Source of the DNA: Welwitschia mirabilis
Lineage: Eukaryota; Gnetophyta; Gnetopsida; Welwitschiales
Direction of reading: 5' to 3'
Length of the DNA: 64,000 bases
Assembly (NCBI GenBank): GCA_051453625.1
Contig: JBOZIK010000001.1
Coordinates: 1,336,502-1,400,501, forward strand
The translations under genes were made by a program, and so were the position numbers. Positions 1-12,450 of the stretch are shown here, piece by piece. A model generated the notes under the pieces. It was not told the origin of the DNA. It searched no databases and saw only the letters and a program-made list of their open reading frames with translations. Within the stretch, counting starts at the first letter, position 1, and every line of letters begins with the position of its first letter.

Positions 1-1290
1 ACATGTGGTAGTAATGAGGATGACACGTGACATGGCATCCGTTGGTAGTGTCATCATCATTCAAGGGACATGTCATCACCTTTTTTGCATTAGTAGACAA
101 AGAATACTCCTTTCATATTGCATGCCAAAATTTGTAACTTCCTCCTTAAGTAACCACCCTAATGTAACTCTTTTATGTAACTTTCCACCAATCACATCAT
201 GACAAATCTCTCTAATCCTTCCCTCATCTATAAAAGAGCCTTAAGCCCTCATTATAATGAATATTTTTTTTGGAAAAATATGGTGGAAATACTTAAAGTG
301 CTAGGATGTTATGGAATTCTAATCACCTTCCTTGGGGGCAGATTTGTTTAAGGCTAGTTGAGGATTCCATGTAACTCCATCTCTCTTCCTTGATATAATG
401 TATAGTTTGATTTTTAATATAAGATTATATTTTATTTTTTATTATTAATGTATGTTAATTGGGTATTAGCATTCTATAGGTAAGGCTAGTTCTTAAGTAG
501 CTTTTATCCTTTTATTGTTAATGCACATTAATTTGATATTAGCAATTCTTAGGTGAGACTACCTAGATATTAATTTCTTTTGTTATGGAGTGAGCTATTT
601 AAGGTTACTTCTGTGATTTTGTAGTGGCTATCATTTAATGGATCTTATGCACAATTGTTCATACCATCCCTGCTTATGAAGGGCTATGAAGGATCAGAGG
701 GACTAAGTAGCTCACCAAACAGACTCATGTGTTGGATAAGACTATACCTCCATGTCTAAGCCTTAGTAGCTTGATAATTTTAGTTTATGTTTTAGGAATA
801 TAAGAGTCATTGAAACATTGGACAAATTAGTTAGACCTTTGGAGCACTTTTGTTCCCTTACGTTACCAATCAAAGATTACTTTAAATCTCAACTTCTGAT
901 TTTCTTTTATTTGAGTTTTATTGCAAGCTAGAATAATTGTATTACTTTTGTTAAGCTACTGCATATATATCCCTATGAAAGAATGATACTGAGTTCTAAC
1001 TTAGTTTATATTTAGTTCACTATACTCACATAACCAAGGTGTTACATGCTATTAGGAATTCTAGGTTTCTCTATATGTGTCTTAAGCAATGAATCATATG
1101 GAATGCTATGATACACTATTGTTACTTCTCAATGCATAGACCGAATAGTCATATACTAAGGTAGAGTTAGTGGTATACACAACATGGAATGTCAATTTGA
1201 TTTACAACATAGTTGTGGATTACTCACTAGATGATGTTGTGGGAATGGATCTTGGGAACTTGTTTTTGTCATGTAAAATATCTTGCATAG
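1..1290 (+). repeat. LTR-like sequence at left edge
   Basis: No protein is recognisable here. A TATA-like CTATAAAAG at about 228-237 is followed some 160 bases later by a segment reading CCTTGATATAATG. That segment closely resembles CTTTGATATAATG in the two LTRs near 50.6 kb and 57.1 kb, which also follow a TATA-like TTTAATAAAAAGGC. This suggests the promoter and downstream part of a related Ty3-gypsy LTR entering from outside the window. I could not find a convincing primer binding site at its right end, so the boundary is a guess. It could also be unrelated A+T-rich repeat. Confidence 0.35.
440..562 (+). repeat. Imperfect 73-bp tandem duplication
   Basis: Two copies of a segment beginning TTATT(A/G)TTAATG, continuing through a (T)ATTAGCA core and ending in a GT(A/G)AG(G/A)CTA-like stretch, start at about 440 and 512. 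They lie within the left-edge LTR-like sequence and probably arose by local slippage. No function is apparent. Confidence 0.6.
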
Positions 1291-1498
1291 GCTAATTTAT
1301 CCTTTCTATTTCTTTGATGAAATTTCTTTTGCAGCAGTATAAGTAAGTTCTTGTTCATCGATGATGTCTATCTCTATAATGATGTTCTATCAATAGGAAA
1401 TCATCTAAGAGAATGGTAAGATGCACTTTAGAAGACAAGGATTGAGGACATTGATGGATGGTAAGAGGCTTTGGTTAAGCATAGGACCTTTAACTTTT

Positions 1499-1700
1499 AG
1501 CTTTGATACCAATTGAAAATGTAGAGGCATTGGGAAGGAGGAGTTTTACAAATTTAATCAATAAACTATAAGCTTAATAAATTTCATTAATAGGTTACAT
1601 ATAAATACTACAATACAATCTAATAATGGTGGACTAGATCCAAAAAATATAGATTACAACTGTAAGAAAATTAAAAATAGATAACTAAATAGGATAAATG
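1499..1700 (-). mobile_element. Copia-like primer binding site and LTR end
   Basis: On the minus strand, 1512 to 1499 reads TGGTATCAAAGCTA, close to the TGGTATCAGAGC sequence complementary to the 3' end of initiator tRNA-Met that most plant Ty1-copia elements use to prime reverse transcription. Immediately beyond it (plus strand from 1514) sequence starts TGAAAATG, which is the expected inverted LTR terminus. This implies a minus-strand element whose 5' LTR extends rightwards and whose internal region lay to the left. I did not find the other LTR or coding sequence, and the right limit given is arbitrary. Confidence 0.5.
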
Positions 1701-4700
1701 GGTATTTCTATTATACCACTTATTTAATACAAAGAAGAAAAATAAAAATGAAAAATAGATATTCTTCAAATAGCTTTAAATTGATCCTTTTACTTGATTA
1801 ACTAAAGAGGAGTTAGTTGAAATAAAATTAATTTAATAAAAATAGAATTAATATTATGCTAAAAGTGCAAGTTGTACTAGCTAAGAGTTCAGGATTTCAT
1901 CTACAAAGAATTTCACATTTTTAAAAAGAAATACAAATCATTATCAAATTAATAAATTATTATGAAGAAGTTTAAAAATTTTTGATCTTGATAAGAATAG
2001 TCTTTGGATTAAAAGAATGAAATTTTAAAAAATTTAATTATATCACTGGTTTCATTTCCAAAGTTTTAAAGAATGAACATATTATCTTGCTTAGTAGTGA
2101 TGTTTCTAATGAAGAACTTAGAGATTCTTTGATGTTTCTAATGAAGAACTTAGAGATTCTTTCTTTAATGTGTTTAATGATAAGGCTTCATCTTTAATGA
2201 AATACTTCTAAAATTTTATAAAGGGTAGTGAAATATTACTATCGATGACTACTTACAAGTGATCAAAGAAGGCATGTTCAACATTCAATGGAACTTAACT
2301 TATGTAAAGAAATCATTAGATTTCTTTTTAAATATGAAAATATAAATGTAATTAATAATTAAAGACTAAAAAATTATTAAAAATTTCTTATAAAACCTAG
2401 GTAAAATATCTTAGAAAAGGACTATAAAAGATTATTCTAGACATTAGTAGTTAAGAGCAAATATGTTTTATTCTTAGTCAATACATTCTAAATAGAAGGA
2501 TACCAATGAGTACTAGATGACAATCATAATATCTCCTTCATCAAAACTGACTAAGCTAATGCATATGATTATATTATCTAAGACTTTGTTTTGAATTATA
2601 TGGAAAAGATGGGATTTAATATTAGGTTTTTACACATGATAATATGCCTTTATATTAATGCTAATGCATACATAGTATTTGATGTAAGAAATTTTAATAA
2701 TTTTACTATATAAAGATTAGTATAATAGAGTTGTCTAATTTTTCTTTCTTATTGATCATTCTAGCTAATTTTTCAAGTCATCACATTAAGAAAGACTTAG
2801 GAGATGGATTATTGAAAGGCATTAAAATCAATTATGATTTTAGATAGATGATAACTATACACTTTTCTAATGATTTTCTTTTTATTTATAAAGAATGGAA
2901 AAAGGCACATTCATTGACTTCTCAATAAAACTAAACAATATTACACCTTTCAAAATCTAGGATTAATTAAAAGAAGTCCTCTAATACATAATGCTAGAGG
3001 TTGTCTTCACTTCTTAGAGCATAAACCCTAGATGATTATTATAGAGAATGAAATCATTAAGATTTTAATTATATCATTCCCATTTGATGCGTTAACCTCT
3101 TTAATAAAGTTAAGAATAAGATTGATAAATGAAAAGTAAAGAAAGTATTTTGTGTAGAAAAGTCCTTTATACATGAATATATTATTTAAAGTATTCATTT
3201 TTTTTATTCCTCTTTTTGTGTACCTAGATTCAAATATTACAAAATCTTAAATCTTTATTAAGGATTTCATGCGATTGATTTAGTTGGTAAAAAAATGATT
3301 TAAACAAAGTTTCTTAAAAAATATGTTATCTTTTAATTAGAAAAGAAGGATAAACCTCACTAATAGCTTATACTAAGAATAAGAACTATGCCTAAATGGG
3401 TCATAAATTCTTTCTCATAGCATGACATTATTTATGAGTTACTATTTGCTAGAATAAAATAGTCTAACCTAAGACTAGAAAGATTTGAAAGGGACTCAAT
3501 CCTCTAAATTGGAACATATAATCTCACTTGATAATACTAAGAGGTATGCATGTCTTTAAAGGTATTTGATTAGCATGAAGAATTATTCATATTTCAATTG
3601 ATTAGAACTCATTGAAAATTGCTCTTAATTTAGAGTATTTTAATTTAATAGATTCAAATTTGAAACATCTTAAAAGGCTCTTCAAATCCTAAATTAATAG
3701 CTCATTAGATGTAAAGAGTTTTGGAATCCTTAGTATTTATAATTTTCAATGGAATTATTTGTTATGGGACTTGTTTGAGTTACTATATGGTTCTACACAT
3801 AACATTAAAAGATTTCCTAGTTAGCTATTCAATTTTTTTAAGAATAGAATAATCAATAATGACAATAATGATACATTCTTATAGAATCTCTAATGAAAAC
3901 ATGGTTTATAAGTTTTGCTTTATAGACTAGAAAGGGCTTACAATTTGATAAAAGAAGCTACAATAATATATTGGAATATAAACAAAAAATGAAAAACATA
4001 TGATATTAAGAATATATAAATTAAAATATTTTCTAACATTAGAAAATGTCCATTCTTTTAAAACAGTAGAATCTTAACTAGTCTCTTCTTCATAAAATAT
4101 TGTCTTGATGTATTTGTCTTTAAAACCTATGGTTGCACTCCATTTTCCACCCTCTACACAATACCAAGGAATAATTTTAAGCATACATTTGTAACATGGA
4201 TTTTTACTAGAAAAACCTATATATGGGCTGGTAGTTTCCTTTAAATATGACTGCTAGATGAAAATTCTATAATTTTTTAAGACAATCGTTAGTCGTTAAA
4301 GACCAATGCCTTCATCTAACATTTTATGTAACCTTGTATTTTATATTATCTATGGAAATTTCATCTGCAAAGGTCTTTTTTAACATGTAGAACTTTTATT
4401 TATTATGGAATTTTAGAAAAAATTTAATATTCTATAACATGGCATATTTTAGGTATGAATTCAAGCAAAGAAGATTCAGCTTAAGGTTACTTACTACATG
4501 CATCTTCTTTAGCATTAATTTGATGGATCATTTTTATTAGTCTAGGGTCTCCTCTAAGGGATCTTCCCTAAGTAACCCTCCTTACATCTTTTCATAGACA
4601 TCATCGATGAGTAGAACCAATAATGGTTTTTAAAAAAAAAAAAAAAGATTCAAGCTTTATCACCTTTAGTAATAATGAAATATATTAAATTTTTATTTCA

Positions 4701-5094
4701 TTTAACTTATGTGGGGCTTTTGCCCTTGAAAACTATGTTGTTTTATTTTAGTTGGACTATGGCCTAGTGGCAATTTGACATTTTTATGTTTCTCTGATAT
4801 TGAAGTATTAGTTAATACATCTTTCTTTTTGTATTAAAGCTTATATTTTCATGTTTAATGACATTTTGGAATCCTATGTCCCTTCACAAAAATAGTTTAA
4901 TAAATTCTACTAATTCTAAAGACATTTTTGTAATTTATAAAAGCTAGAAGTGTAGGTTTTACAAATTAATTATATCATAATACAAGTATAAATATCATAT
5001 TAAACATGTTATAAATATTATATTATAAAAATTACATGTAATTAAGGAGTGATAAATTCAAATTTTCAGTGAACCAAAACTTCATCTAGAATTA
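1701..5094. other. A+T-rich stretch, no gene seen
   Basis: Stop codons are dense in all frames and I recognised no protein motif, RNA gene or LTR terminus. It holds a poly-A run at about 4628-4645 and one exact short tandem duplication listed separately. It is probably ancient transposon sequence past recognition. Confidence 0.6.
2098..2161 (+). repeat. Exact 32-bp tandem duplication
   Basis: A 32-base unit beginning TGATGTTTCTAATGAAG occurs twice back to back without a mismatch (2098-2129 and 2130-2161). The identity contrasts with the heavy decay around it and indicates a recent slippage event or an assembly artefact. Confidence 0.95.
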
Positions 5095-5225
5095 CAACTA
5101 TGATGATCAATCAATGAATGATTTAATTACAATCAAAGCCTCTTAGTGTGCTAATTAGATCTTCCAAAGTGTTAAAATGATAACGTGCTAAATGAAGGAT
5201 GAATGTCCCATCAGTTAGACTAGCA
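5095..5225 (+). repeat. Direct repeat R1, left copy
   Basis: This segment aligns by eye with 6103-6232 in the same orientation. Shared anchors are AACTATGATG near the start, TGCTAATTAG in the middle and a CATYAGTTAGA stretch at the end. The spacing is about 1 kb. The pair may be remnants of an LTR or of an internal duplication in an old element. No coding sequence lies between them. Confidence 0.6.
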
Positions 5226-6102
5226 TAATAACGTCTAATAATTATTATACAAATTATTTATGTTATTACAAGAATTCATATCATAACATTCTAATGTATA
5301 ACATATGAAAATTCATAATTCATATCATAAAATATCATTAAGAATTATATAAGCTTAAAATATTTAATGTCATAGTTTAGGAACATGTTTTGTGATTAAA
5401 CATCCAAACCACCTAGTCATCCAAGTCTTGTACAAGCCTATGCCTTTAGACCATTTCATTTCATTTTATCTTATCATATAATAAACTAAGATATTATCTA
5501 ATCTAGTTAATATCTTACATGTTCTAATATACATTTTGCTATATAAATTACTATCATAAATGAAAAAAAGCATAAATATCTCTTTTTGTAATTTGTATCA
5601 AGATATCAAATGTAAAGTATGGTAATTTTTATTCCAAATGTTAAGCATATTATCATAATCAGAAATAAGAAAATAAGATAAAATAAATTCAAATGTCAAT
5701 GTCTATAGGATTGAAAACATTAAACTCTAGGTTATTACATTAACTTATAGAACTCAAAGCTACATAAAGGTTAGAATTAAAAAATTTTCAAATAAGATTC
5801 ACAAAACAATAAATCAAGATTCATACCTTTAATACCTTATAATAAATCATGATCATATGATGGTATAACTATTAATTTTAGCATCCATGTAGATATCTAG
5901 TTAATAAACAATGTACTAAATAAAACATAACATTATGTAAGACTAGATAAAGAAATTCAAAAGTAGTTTGTAGTAACTAAGAATCTAAGTTTTCACTTTG
6001 AGAAAAAAGGGGGAAAATATTATGGTTTACTAAAGCTCATGTTAAATTGATGATGGACGTTAAACTTAAAGTTTTTTATGACCTTACGTTTCCCCTTAGA
6101 GT
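5226..6102. other. Spacer between the R1 repeats
   Basis: Very A+T-rich sequence without open reading frames of note, RNA genes or recognisable element ends. Confidence 0.5.
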
Positions 6103-6232
6103 GAAACTATGATGGTTGCCCAAATGTATCATTTAATTATGCCTAAGACCTTATTGTATGCTAATTAGGTTATTGGGTTTAAACTGATAACCTCCTAAAT
6201 GGACGACAAGTGTTTCATTAGTTAGAATTTCA
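6103..6232 (+). repeat. Direct repeat R1, right copy
   Basis: Partner of 5095-5225, same orientation and clearly diverged. It ends about 250 bases before the TGTAACGCC motif that marks a probable LTR end. Confidence 0.6.
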
Positions 6233-6481
6233 TTCTAACAATAAGAATTATAAACAACTAGATTACTAAATAAAAGAAGATTATGTACTATTTAAGTGTT
6301 AAAAGATTGATATCTAATCCTACTTTTAAACAAAACATGTTAAATTTAGCTTTGTAATTGTAATATATCATAGAGTAACTTAATTGTATGATTTGTATAA
6401 ATCCATTATAGATAAGAAAAATCATAAAATATGATATCTTATAAAGTCCAAAAACAAAAATAAGAAAAAAGATTGAAAACC

Positions 6482-9480
6482 TGTAACGCCTTGACTTTAA
6501 TTATCCTAATTATGAACAATTATTTTTTTAAAACATTATTAACTAACATGAACAACGAAATCTAGGATCCATTCCTATTTAGACCCTATTAAAGCATTAT
6601 AAGAATTAAAATAATTAAATAACATAATTACTACTTAACTAAGACCCTTTTGATTTGCATACAATAATGATGTTAAAATTGTATCCTATATTTATTCTTA
6701 ACTTTTGTTTTTGCTACATAAAATATCTTGTATAAAGTTAATGGGATGTTAACTTGTTTTATCACATACAATGGATGAGTTTTAGGATAGTAGGATAGTG
6801 CCTAAGCAAGATAATAGGAGGTTGCAACTTTCATTAATGAAATTCCAACTTGATATATGGCCATCCTCCAGACATAAGTGGGTTCTACTTCAGGTTTTAG
6901 ATTATACAAACATGGATATGCTCAACTCCATAGGCTTATACTTCACCTTGATATACCTCCAATACAGGTGACAAATGACACTTGAGGTGGATGCATGCTT
7001 ACAAATAATCCCTGCTTCCATGAAGCATATCAAGATGATGTAACATAATACCAAAGGCTCAGGATATTAATTCAGGTAAGTCCATGCATGGATAGAGCAA
7101 GAGAGTGATGATTAAATCCACTTCTAGAAGGGTTTATAAATAAAAGTATAATGCAACACACCTTGGTGATGAAATCCAAGTAAGGGGATGAATAATTATT
7201 GAGTTTATCTTGATTTAGTTGAACTAATACATCACAAAAATGCAAGTATATAATTATGTGGATATTTAATGGATTGTTCACCAAATAGAAATAATTCTAC
7301 TCATCATTGGATTTATTTTATGAAGACACTCATACAAAAGAAAAATAGAGTATATAAGCATCATTCTGATTTTTTTCCAAAAAAAAAAAAGGAAAATAAC
7401 ACATTTGCAAAGCATAATGATAAAGATACATGAAATAAAACATCCCTTTAATTTTTTTTAACATTAGAATTTTTTTTTCAAACTAAGGCCCATTAGTACA
7501 TCCAAGTTCTATTATAGAAACATGATCCATTTATGGAACTGAGCCAACTTCTAACCTTTTTTATAAATTATAAGTATCTATATCAAAATAAACTTAATCC
7601 AAGTGATTGGACTACACATATCTAGAATTATTTAGTAGACAAACCTAATATTGATGCTTGAAATGTAAGAGTAAGGGCCCAAATATTAATAAATAGTATA
7701 TCAAAATAATAAAAAAAATTTGAATTAATTCGAGATTATATATAGTATTTAAAATAATTAGATACTTACATTAAATAAATTTTTATAATTATTAAAATTA
7801 TTTGTGAATTTTCTTATATTTTAAAGGCCTTAAAACTAAAAATTTCTAATTAACTACTTAAATACGTAAAAATAAAATAGACTCATTTTTGTTAAATTGA
7901 ACTATTATATTATCCTTATAAATTAAATTTATTAAATTTAAATTTGTATACAGACATTTTAAAGGATCAAACTTTGACTATAAAAACTACCTAAATTTTG
8001 GAGTTTATAAAATAATACCCTTTACTAAAATGGCTATAACTTTTAATCTACTTAGAGTTTTTAAATGAATAAATACTTTTTAAAAATCTTATTAAATTTT
8101 CTATAGCTTGGACTATTTAATTTTTACTAGAACTTTCTATAATTTTAAAAACTGAGATGTTTTGCTTACTATTTTCTACTTGTAATTTTTGAGTTTTTTC
8201 ATAAAATAAATTTTAAAAATTATTTTAATCTCAAAAAATTACTATTATAAAAGTTTTAAATTCATAACATGATTCTAAACTTACATAAAGAATTTCATAA
8301 ATATTTACTTAGTATTGAATGGGTCATGACTTTCTTAACTTATGCTCCACTTTTGGAAAAAAGTAAACTTTAACTAAACTGAGGACAAGAGAATTCAAAC
8401 TAATTTATAGAAATAAAAATTAATAAATTAACTAAAAATACATAATAAAAATTAGTATTGAAAGTATAAAAAAAATAATTATAAGCAATATAATGTAACT
8501 TACAATAATAAAGAATGCATCAAATACCATGAGCCTTAGGATTTTCTAAGAAGGAGTGCCTAGCCTAAATGGATTTTAAGGATTAGAATCATTCATCCAA
8601 ACAATAATTCTAATGTCAATCTGATGAATGAATTTTAAAAATAAGATAATACAAAATTACATGGGTAACCAAACTTATAGTGAACCCCCTAGTCACTTAG
8701 CTAAAATATCCATTAGATCCATAGAAGTTAAGCATGTTAAGAGGTTTCTTAACTCTCTCTCCCTCATCTTAATCTATGCCAATGAAAAGGAAAAGATTAA
8801 TTGTTAGCCTCATCAACTAAGTATGTAACAAGATCCTTTAAATCTCTCTCTCACCTTAGTCTTATCCAATGAGAGGGATAACATTAATACTGTATTGATA
8901 CTATCATCATATGCATAGGCCTAATGCAAGAAAATTTGAGCTAAAATTCTTATTAAAGAAGAACCTATGTGGTAAGAAAAAGATTGATGATTATTAAAGA
9001 AGATTGATGAAGTCCTAATATCCAAGATCCTAGCTCCAAAATTCCAAGTTCCAAGCTCCAAGCTCTAAATTCCAAGCTCTAACTCCATACTCAAGAAGTT
9101 GAAAGATTGAGAAGAAATTTTAGTAGCTTAAACTTACTTAAAGAATAGTAGCATGAGAAGAAAGGATAGGGCTCTATTTATAAATAAATGGTATATCAAA
9201 TGTTCTTGATTTAATTGGCTAAAGGTCACCCACATTATTTTACCCATAAGGTAAAGAAATATTTTTTACTTGATAAAATTGATTAATGATGAGTTCGATG
9301 GGCATGTGTGCAAGTGATATGCACAAATAAATGACAAATAACAAGATTGATCAATGACAAGATTAATCAATGATAAGTTAGATAAGCTTTTTTGGAGGTA
9401 ATATTAACATGTGAATGACAATTAATAAGATTTATCAATGAATAGTTGTAAGGGCTTGTGTAAGAGGAGAAAGTAATGTT
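6482..9480 (-). mobile_element. Chromovirus-type LTR remnant
   Basis: The plus strand at 6482 reads TGTAACGCC. Its complement GGCGTTACA is the typical 3' terminus of LTRs of plant chromovirus-like Ty3-gypsy elements. Near 9170 the minus strand reads TTATAAATAGAGCC, a good TATA box, preceded on the plus strand by a CCAAGCTC-rich stretch (about 9020-9090). The same order occurs in the better preserved LTR at 30318-32483. Sequence left of 6482 does not look like a primer site, so this is a 3' or solo LTR. The right boundary is not defined, and the 2.7-kb distance from end to TATA suggests later insertions inside it. Confidence 0.4.
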
Positions 9481-9868
9481 TGAATGATAAAAGGAATATT
9501 ATTTATGAATCATGCGCCTAATTACGGTGAGTAATTTTCTTTCTTTAATTAGCAAGATTATTTAGATGCATCATTTCCTTATGCTAATTCTTTATTAATC
9601 CTTCATAGGCTTATAATTAATCCAAAACATATTTTAATAAATGTATAAAATACATTGGAAGAATAAATACACCAATGTCAAAATTGTCATGTGACACAAC
9701 AAGAAAAATAATATTGTGTGCATAAAGTACTTTTACAAATATCAATAAGGATAAAAGTAATGGTAGAATAAATTCCACTCATCTATCCTTTTTGATTTAT
9801 GGACAAGAATGCATGTCCTTATTCATATGTTTATACTCTTCATGATCCATCACATCAATAACACAAAT

Positions 9869-9970
9869 CATAAGAAAGTAATGTCATAATTGAATGTAAG
9901 AAAGATATCATACGTAAATATAAGAAAAATGTCATAATTAAGTGTAAGAAAAATGTCATAGTTGAACATA
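9869..9970 (+). repeat. Degenerate minisatellite
   Basis: Four imperfect units built on TAAGAAA-N-ATGTCATA follow one another with a period of about 28 bases. No function is evident. Confidence 0.65.
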
Positions 9971-11165
9971 ATACTCTTACATACTTATTATTCTTTCACG
10001 TTTACCAAGTAATTTTAGTATTTTAGATTTGAATAAGGTACATAGATAAATGATTAAAATAAAGATTCACATACCATTTTTATAGACATTTAATTATTAT
10101 TTTACATCTTCACATGAGTTTTTTAAATTTAATTATTTAACCATGAAAATAACTTGTAATCATAAATAAGTTTATTTAGTATTTAAATTCTTATAATTAT
10201 CATCATTAATTAAAATAATAAAATTATTCAAAACTAAGATTAATTAATTAAGTGTTTTATGAGTATATGTAATTCAAAATATATCTTTCACATAAGAAAT
10301 ATAATAAATTATTAATAATAAGGCTACACACTAATTCTCATATGCTTTAAATTAAAGAAAAAAAGGATACTTATTTGATATCAAAATATTCATTATGTTT
10401 ATTAATTAAAGATTACAAACTATGAGGTATAGCAAAACCATAATTGAAAAAGGCTTAAGTTATTACTATAGGAATTGTGTTATCTATTTCTTCTCTATAC
10501 AAAGTTTTTGAGTCTAAATGTAAAGTTACAATTCTACATTATCTCATATCTATCTTTCATAAGAACATGAAAGTTTTGCTCATTATTTTAGGAGAAAAAC
10601 AAAAAATGAAAAAAATACAATAAAGCTTTCAAATGTTATATAAGATGAGTAAGTCATGATTTCATTCACTAAACTAAAATAACTTGGGATTTTTTAATCT
10701 AGTCAAACAATGATTGTGCTTCATAAATATCAAGCTTTATTAAAGTAACACTTACTAAGTTAGCTTCAGATATGCTTAGTAAGTTATCAAAGGGGTCAAG
10801 GCACAAATTACTTCTACATTAAAAAGAAAAAAATAATAAAAAAAGCTACAAGTATGGGTCTTTCTACTCTAAAGAAAAACATGTAAATGCTACTACTTAT
10901 CTTTTTTTACATAATGCTTAATAACTTTAACATAATGTTAGTAAATGTTAGAGCTTTCTTAGTGTTTTTTAATCATCATTTAATATTAGTTAATGCTCTA
11001 ATATTATAAACTTTTCTTAGGTAAAACATTTTATTATTCTTCATGAGATAATATTAGGGATGAACATTATGGAAATAGTTAACTACTTTGCCCTATTTTG
11101 TAATCTAATACTTGTTTTATTTATCATGTAATAGATGATAGATTACCACCTATCTTTCTTGTTCA

Positions 11166-11166
<1 letters not shown>
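9971..11166. other. A+T-rich stretch, no gene seen
   Basis: No reading frame, RNA gene or element terminus could be recognised between the minisatellite and the GT microsatellite. Confidence 0.5.
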
Positions 11167-11167
<1 letters not shown>

Positions 11168-11226
<59 letters not shown>

Positions 11227-11709
11227 NNNNNNNNNNNNNNNNNNNNNNNNNNNNNNNNNNNNNNNNNNNNNNNNNNNNNNNNNNNNNNNNNNNNNNNNNN
11301 NNNNNNNNNNNNNNNNNNNNNNNNNNNNNNNNNNNNNNNNNNNNNNNNNNNNNNNNNNNNNNNNNNNNNNNNNNNNNNNNNNNNNNNNNNNNNNNNNNNN
11401 NNNNNNNNNNNNNNNNNNNNNNNNNNNNNNNNNNNNNNNNNNNNNNNNNNNNNNNNNNNNNNNNNNNNNNNNNNNNNNNNNNNNNNNNNNNNNNNNNNNN
11501 NNNNNNNNNNNNNNNNNNNNNNNNNNNNNNNNNNNNNNNNNNNNNNNNNNNNNNNNNNNNNNNNNNNNNNNNNNNNNNNNNNNNNNNNNNNNNNNNNNNN
11601 NNNNNNNNNNNNNNNNNNNNNNNNNNNNNNNNNNNNNNNNNNNNNNNNNNNNNNNNNNNNNNNNNNNNNNNNNNNNNNNNNNNNNNNNNNNNNNNNNNNN
11701 NNNNNNNNN

Positions 11710-11780
<71 letters not shown>
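11168..11780 (+). repeat. GT microsatellite spanning an assembly gap
   Basis: Pure GT dinucleotide repeats occupy 11168-11226 and 11710-11780 on either side of 483 N. The gap was almost certainly left because the assembler could not cross the repeat, so its true length is unknown. Reading frames drawn through it are artefacts. Confidence 0.97.
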
Positions 11781-11781
<1 letters not shown>

Positions 11782-11855
11782 ATGCAGATATACATATGTA
11801 TATGTATATATAAACTAAAAGTTAAAGACAAATCTGTTGAAAATAGGAGTGAACA

Positions 11856-11942
11856 AGTACTTTGATAACATCTTAGAAATAGAAGTGTGAAAACATTCTA
11901 ATATCATGTTGGAAATAGAAGTACAAAAACACTCTGATGCTA
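11856..11942 (-). repeat. Triplicated primer-site segment, left copy
   Basis: Three tandem versions of a roughly 36-base unit occur here, each with a decayed form of CTCTGATACCATGTT followed by a GAAATAGAAGT-like tail: ACTTTGATAACATCTT, ATTCTAATATCATGTT and ACTCTGATGCTATGTT. The motif is the reverse complement of the tRNA-Met primer binding site of copia elements with its flanking LTR end. The last unit abuts the LTR starting at 11943. The same arrangement recurs at 39483-39563. Confidence 0.65.
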
Positions 11943-12450
11943 TGTTAGGATTTGGGTGGAGAAGCTTTTAATAGTATTCTTTTGACTTCAGGTAAAAATG
12001 CTCTGGATCTAAGTTTTATAACTAAATGTGAAAATTTTTAGGTTGTTTTATAAATAATAGAAATAAGAAGTAAATGATTCAAACTTTATAATATTCCAAA
12101 TGTTTAATATAATAATTGAAATAATTACTGATTAATAATAAGACATCATTACAAATAGTATTTCAGACATGTGGTTAAATAACTGCTTCATGGATGAATC
12201 ACCTACTTAAGTCTTAAACCTAAGCCTATGTAACTCAAGTGTTTTGTCACACTTCTTCTAAGTTCGGATATGTTTCTTCTTCTTGATGGATTAATTAATT
12301 ATTTTTAGATTAATAATATTCATCTTTTTAGTGTTTTGCTAATAACAATGGTTGCATGTAATGTGATAATTATCTCTTTTTTAACATAAAATGAAACATT
12401 GTATTTCATATTTCATTATTAAGTTAACAATTATTTTAAGTTAATTATGC
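11943..12450 (-). mobile_element. Copia-like 5' LTR, minus orientation (copy X1)
   Basis: About 500 bases align with 39564-40050 in the same orientation. The segment starts TGTTAGGA directly after the primer-site complement, as expected for the inverted 3' end of a 5' LTR. Shared landmarks include AGAAGCTTTTAATA, a CACCTAC block and the stretch AAGTGTTTTGTCACA. Both copies have the primer-site array on their left, so they look like 5' LTRs of two separate minus-strand insertions rather than the two ends of one. Internal coding sequence was not found. Confidence 0.55.

Noticed and set aside
836-862. TTTGGAGCACTTTTGTTCCC as a primer binding site for the left-edge LTR
   Set aside because: Only the first few bases match a known plant primer site, and no LTR end precedes it.
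11135-11865. Several long open frames through the GT repeat and the N run
   Set aside because: They encode only alternating Cys-Val or Thr-His from the dinucleotide repeat plus unknown residues from the gap. They are artefacts.
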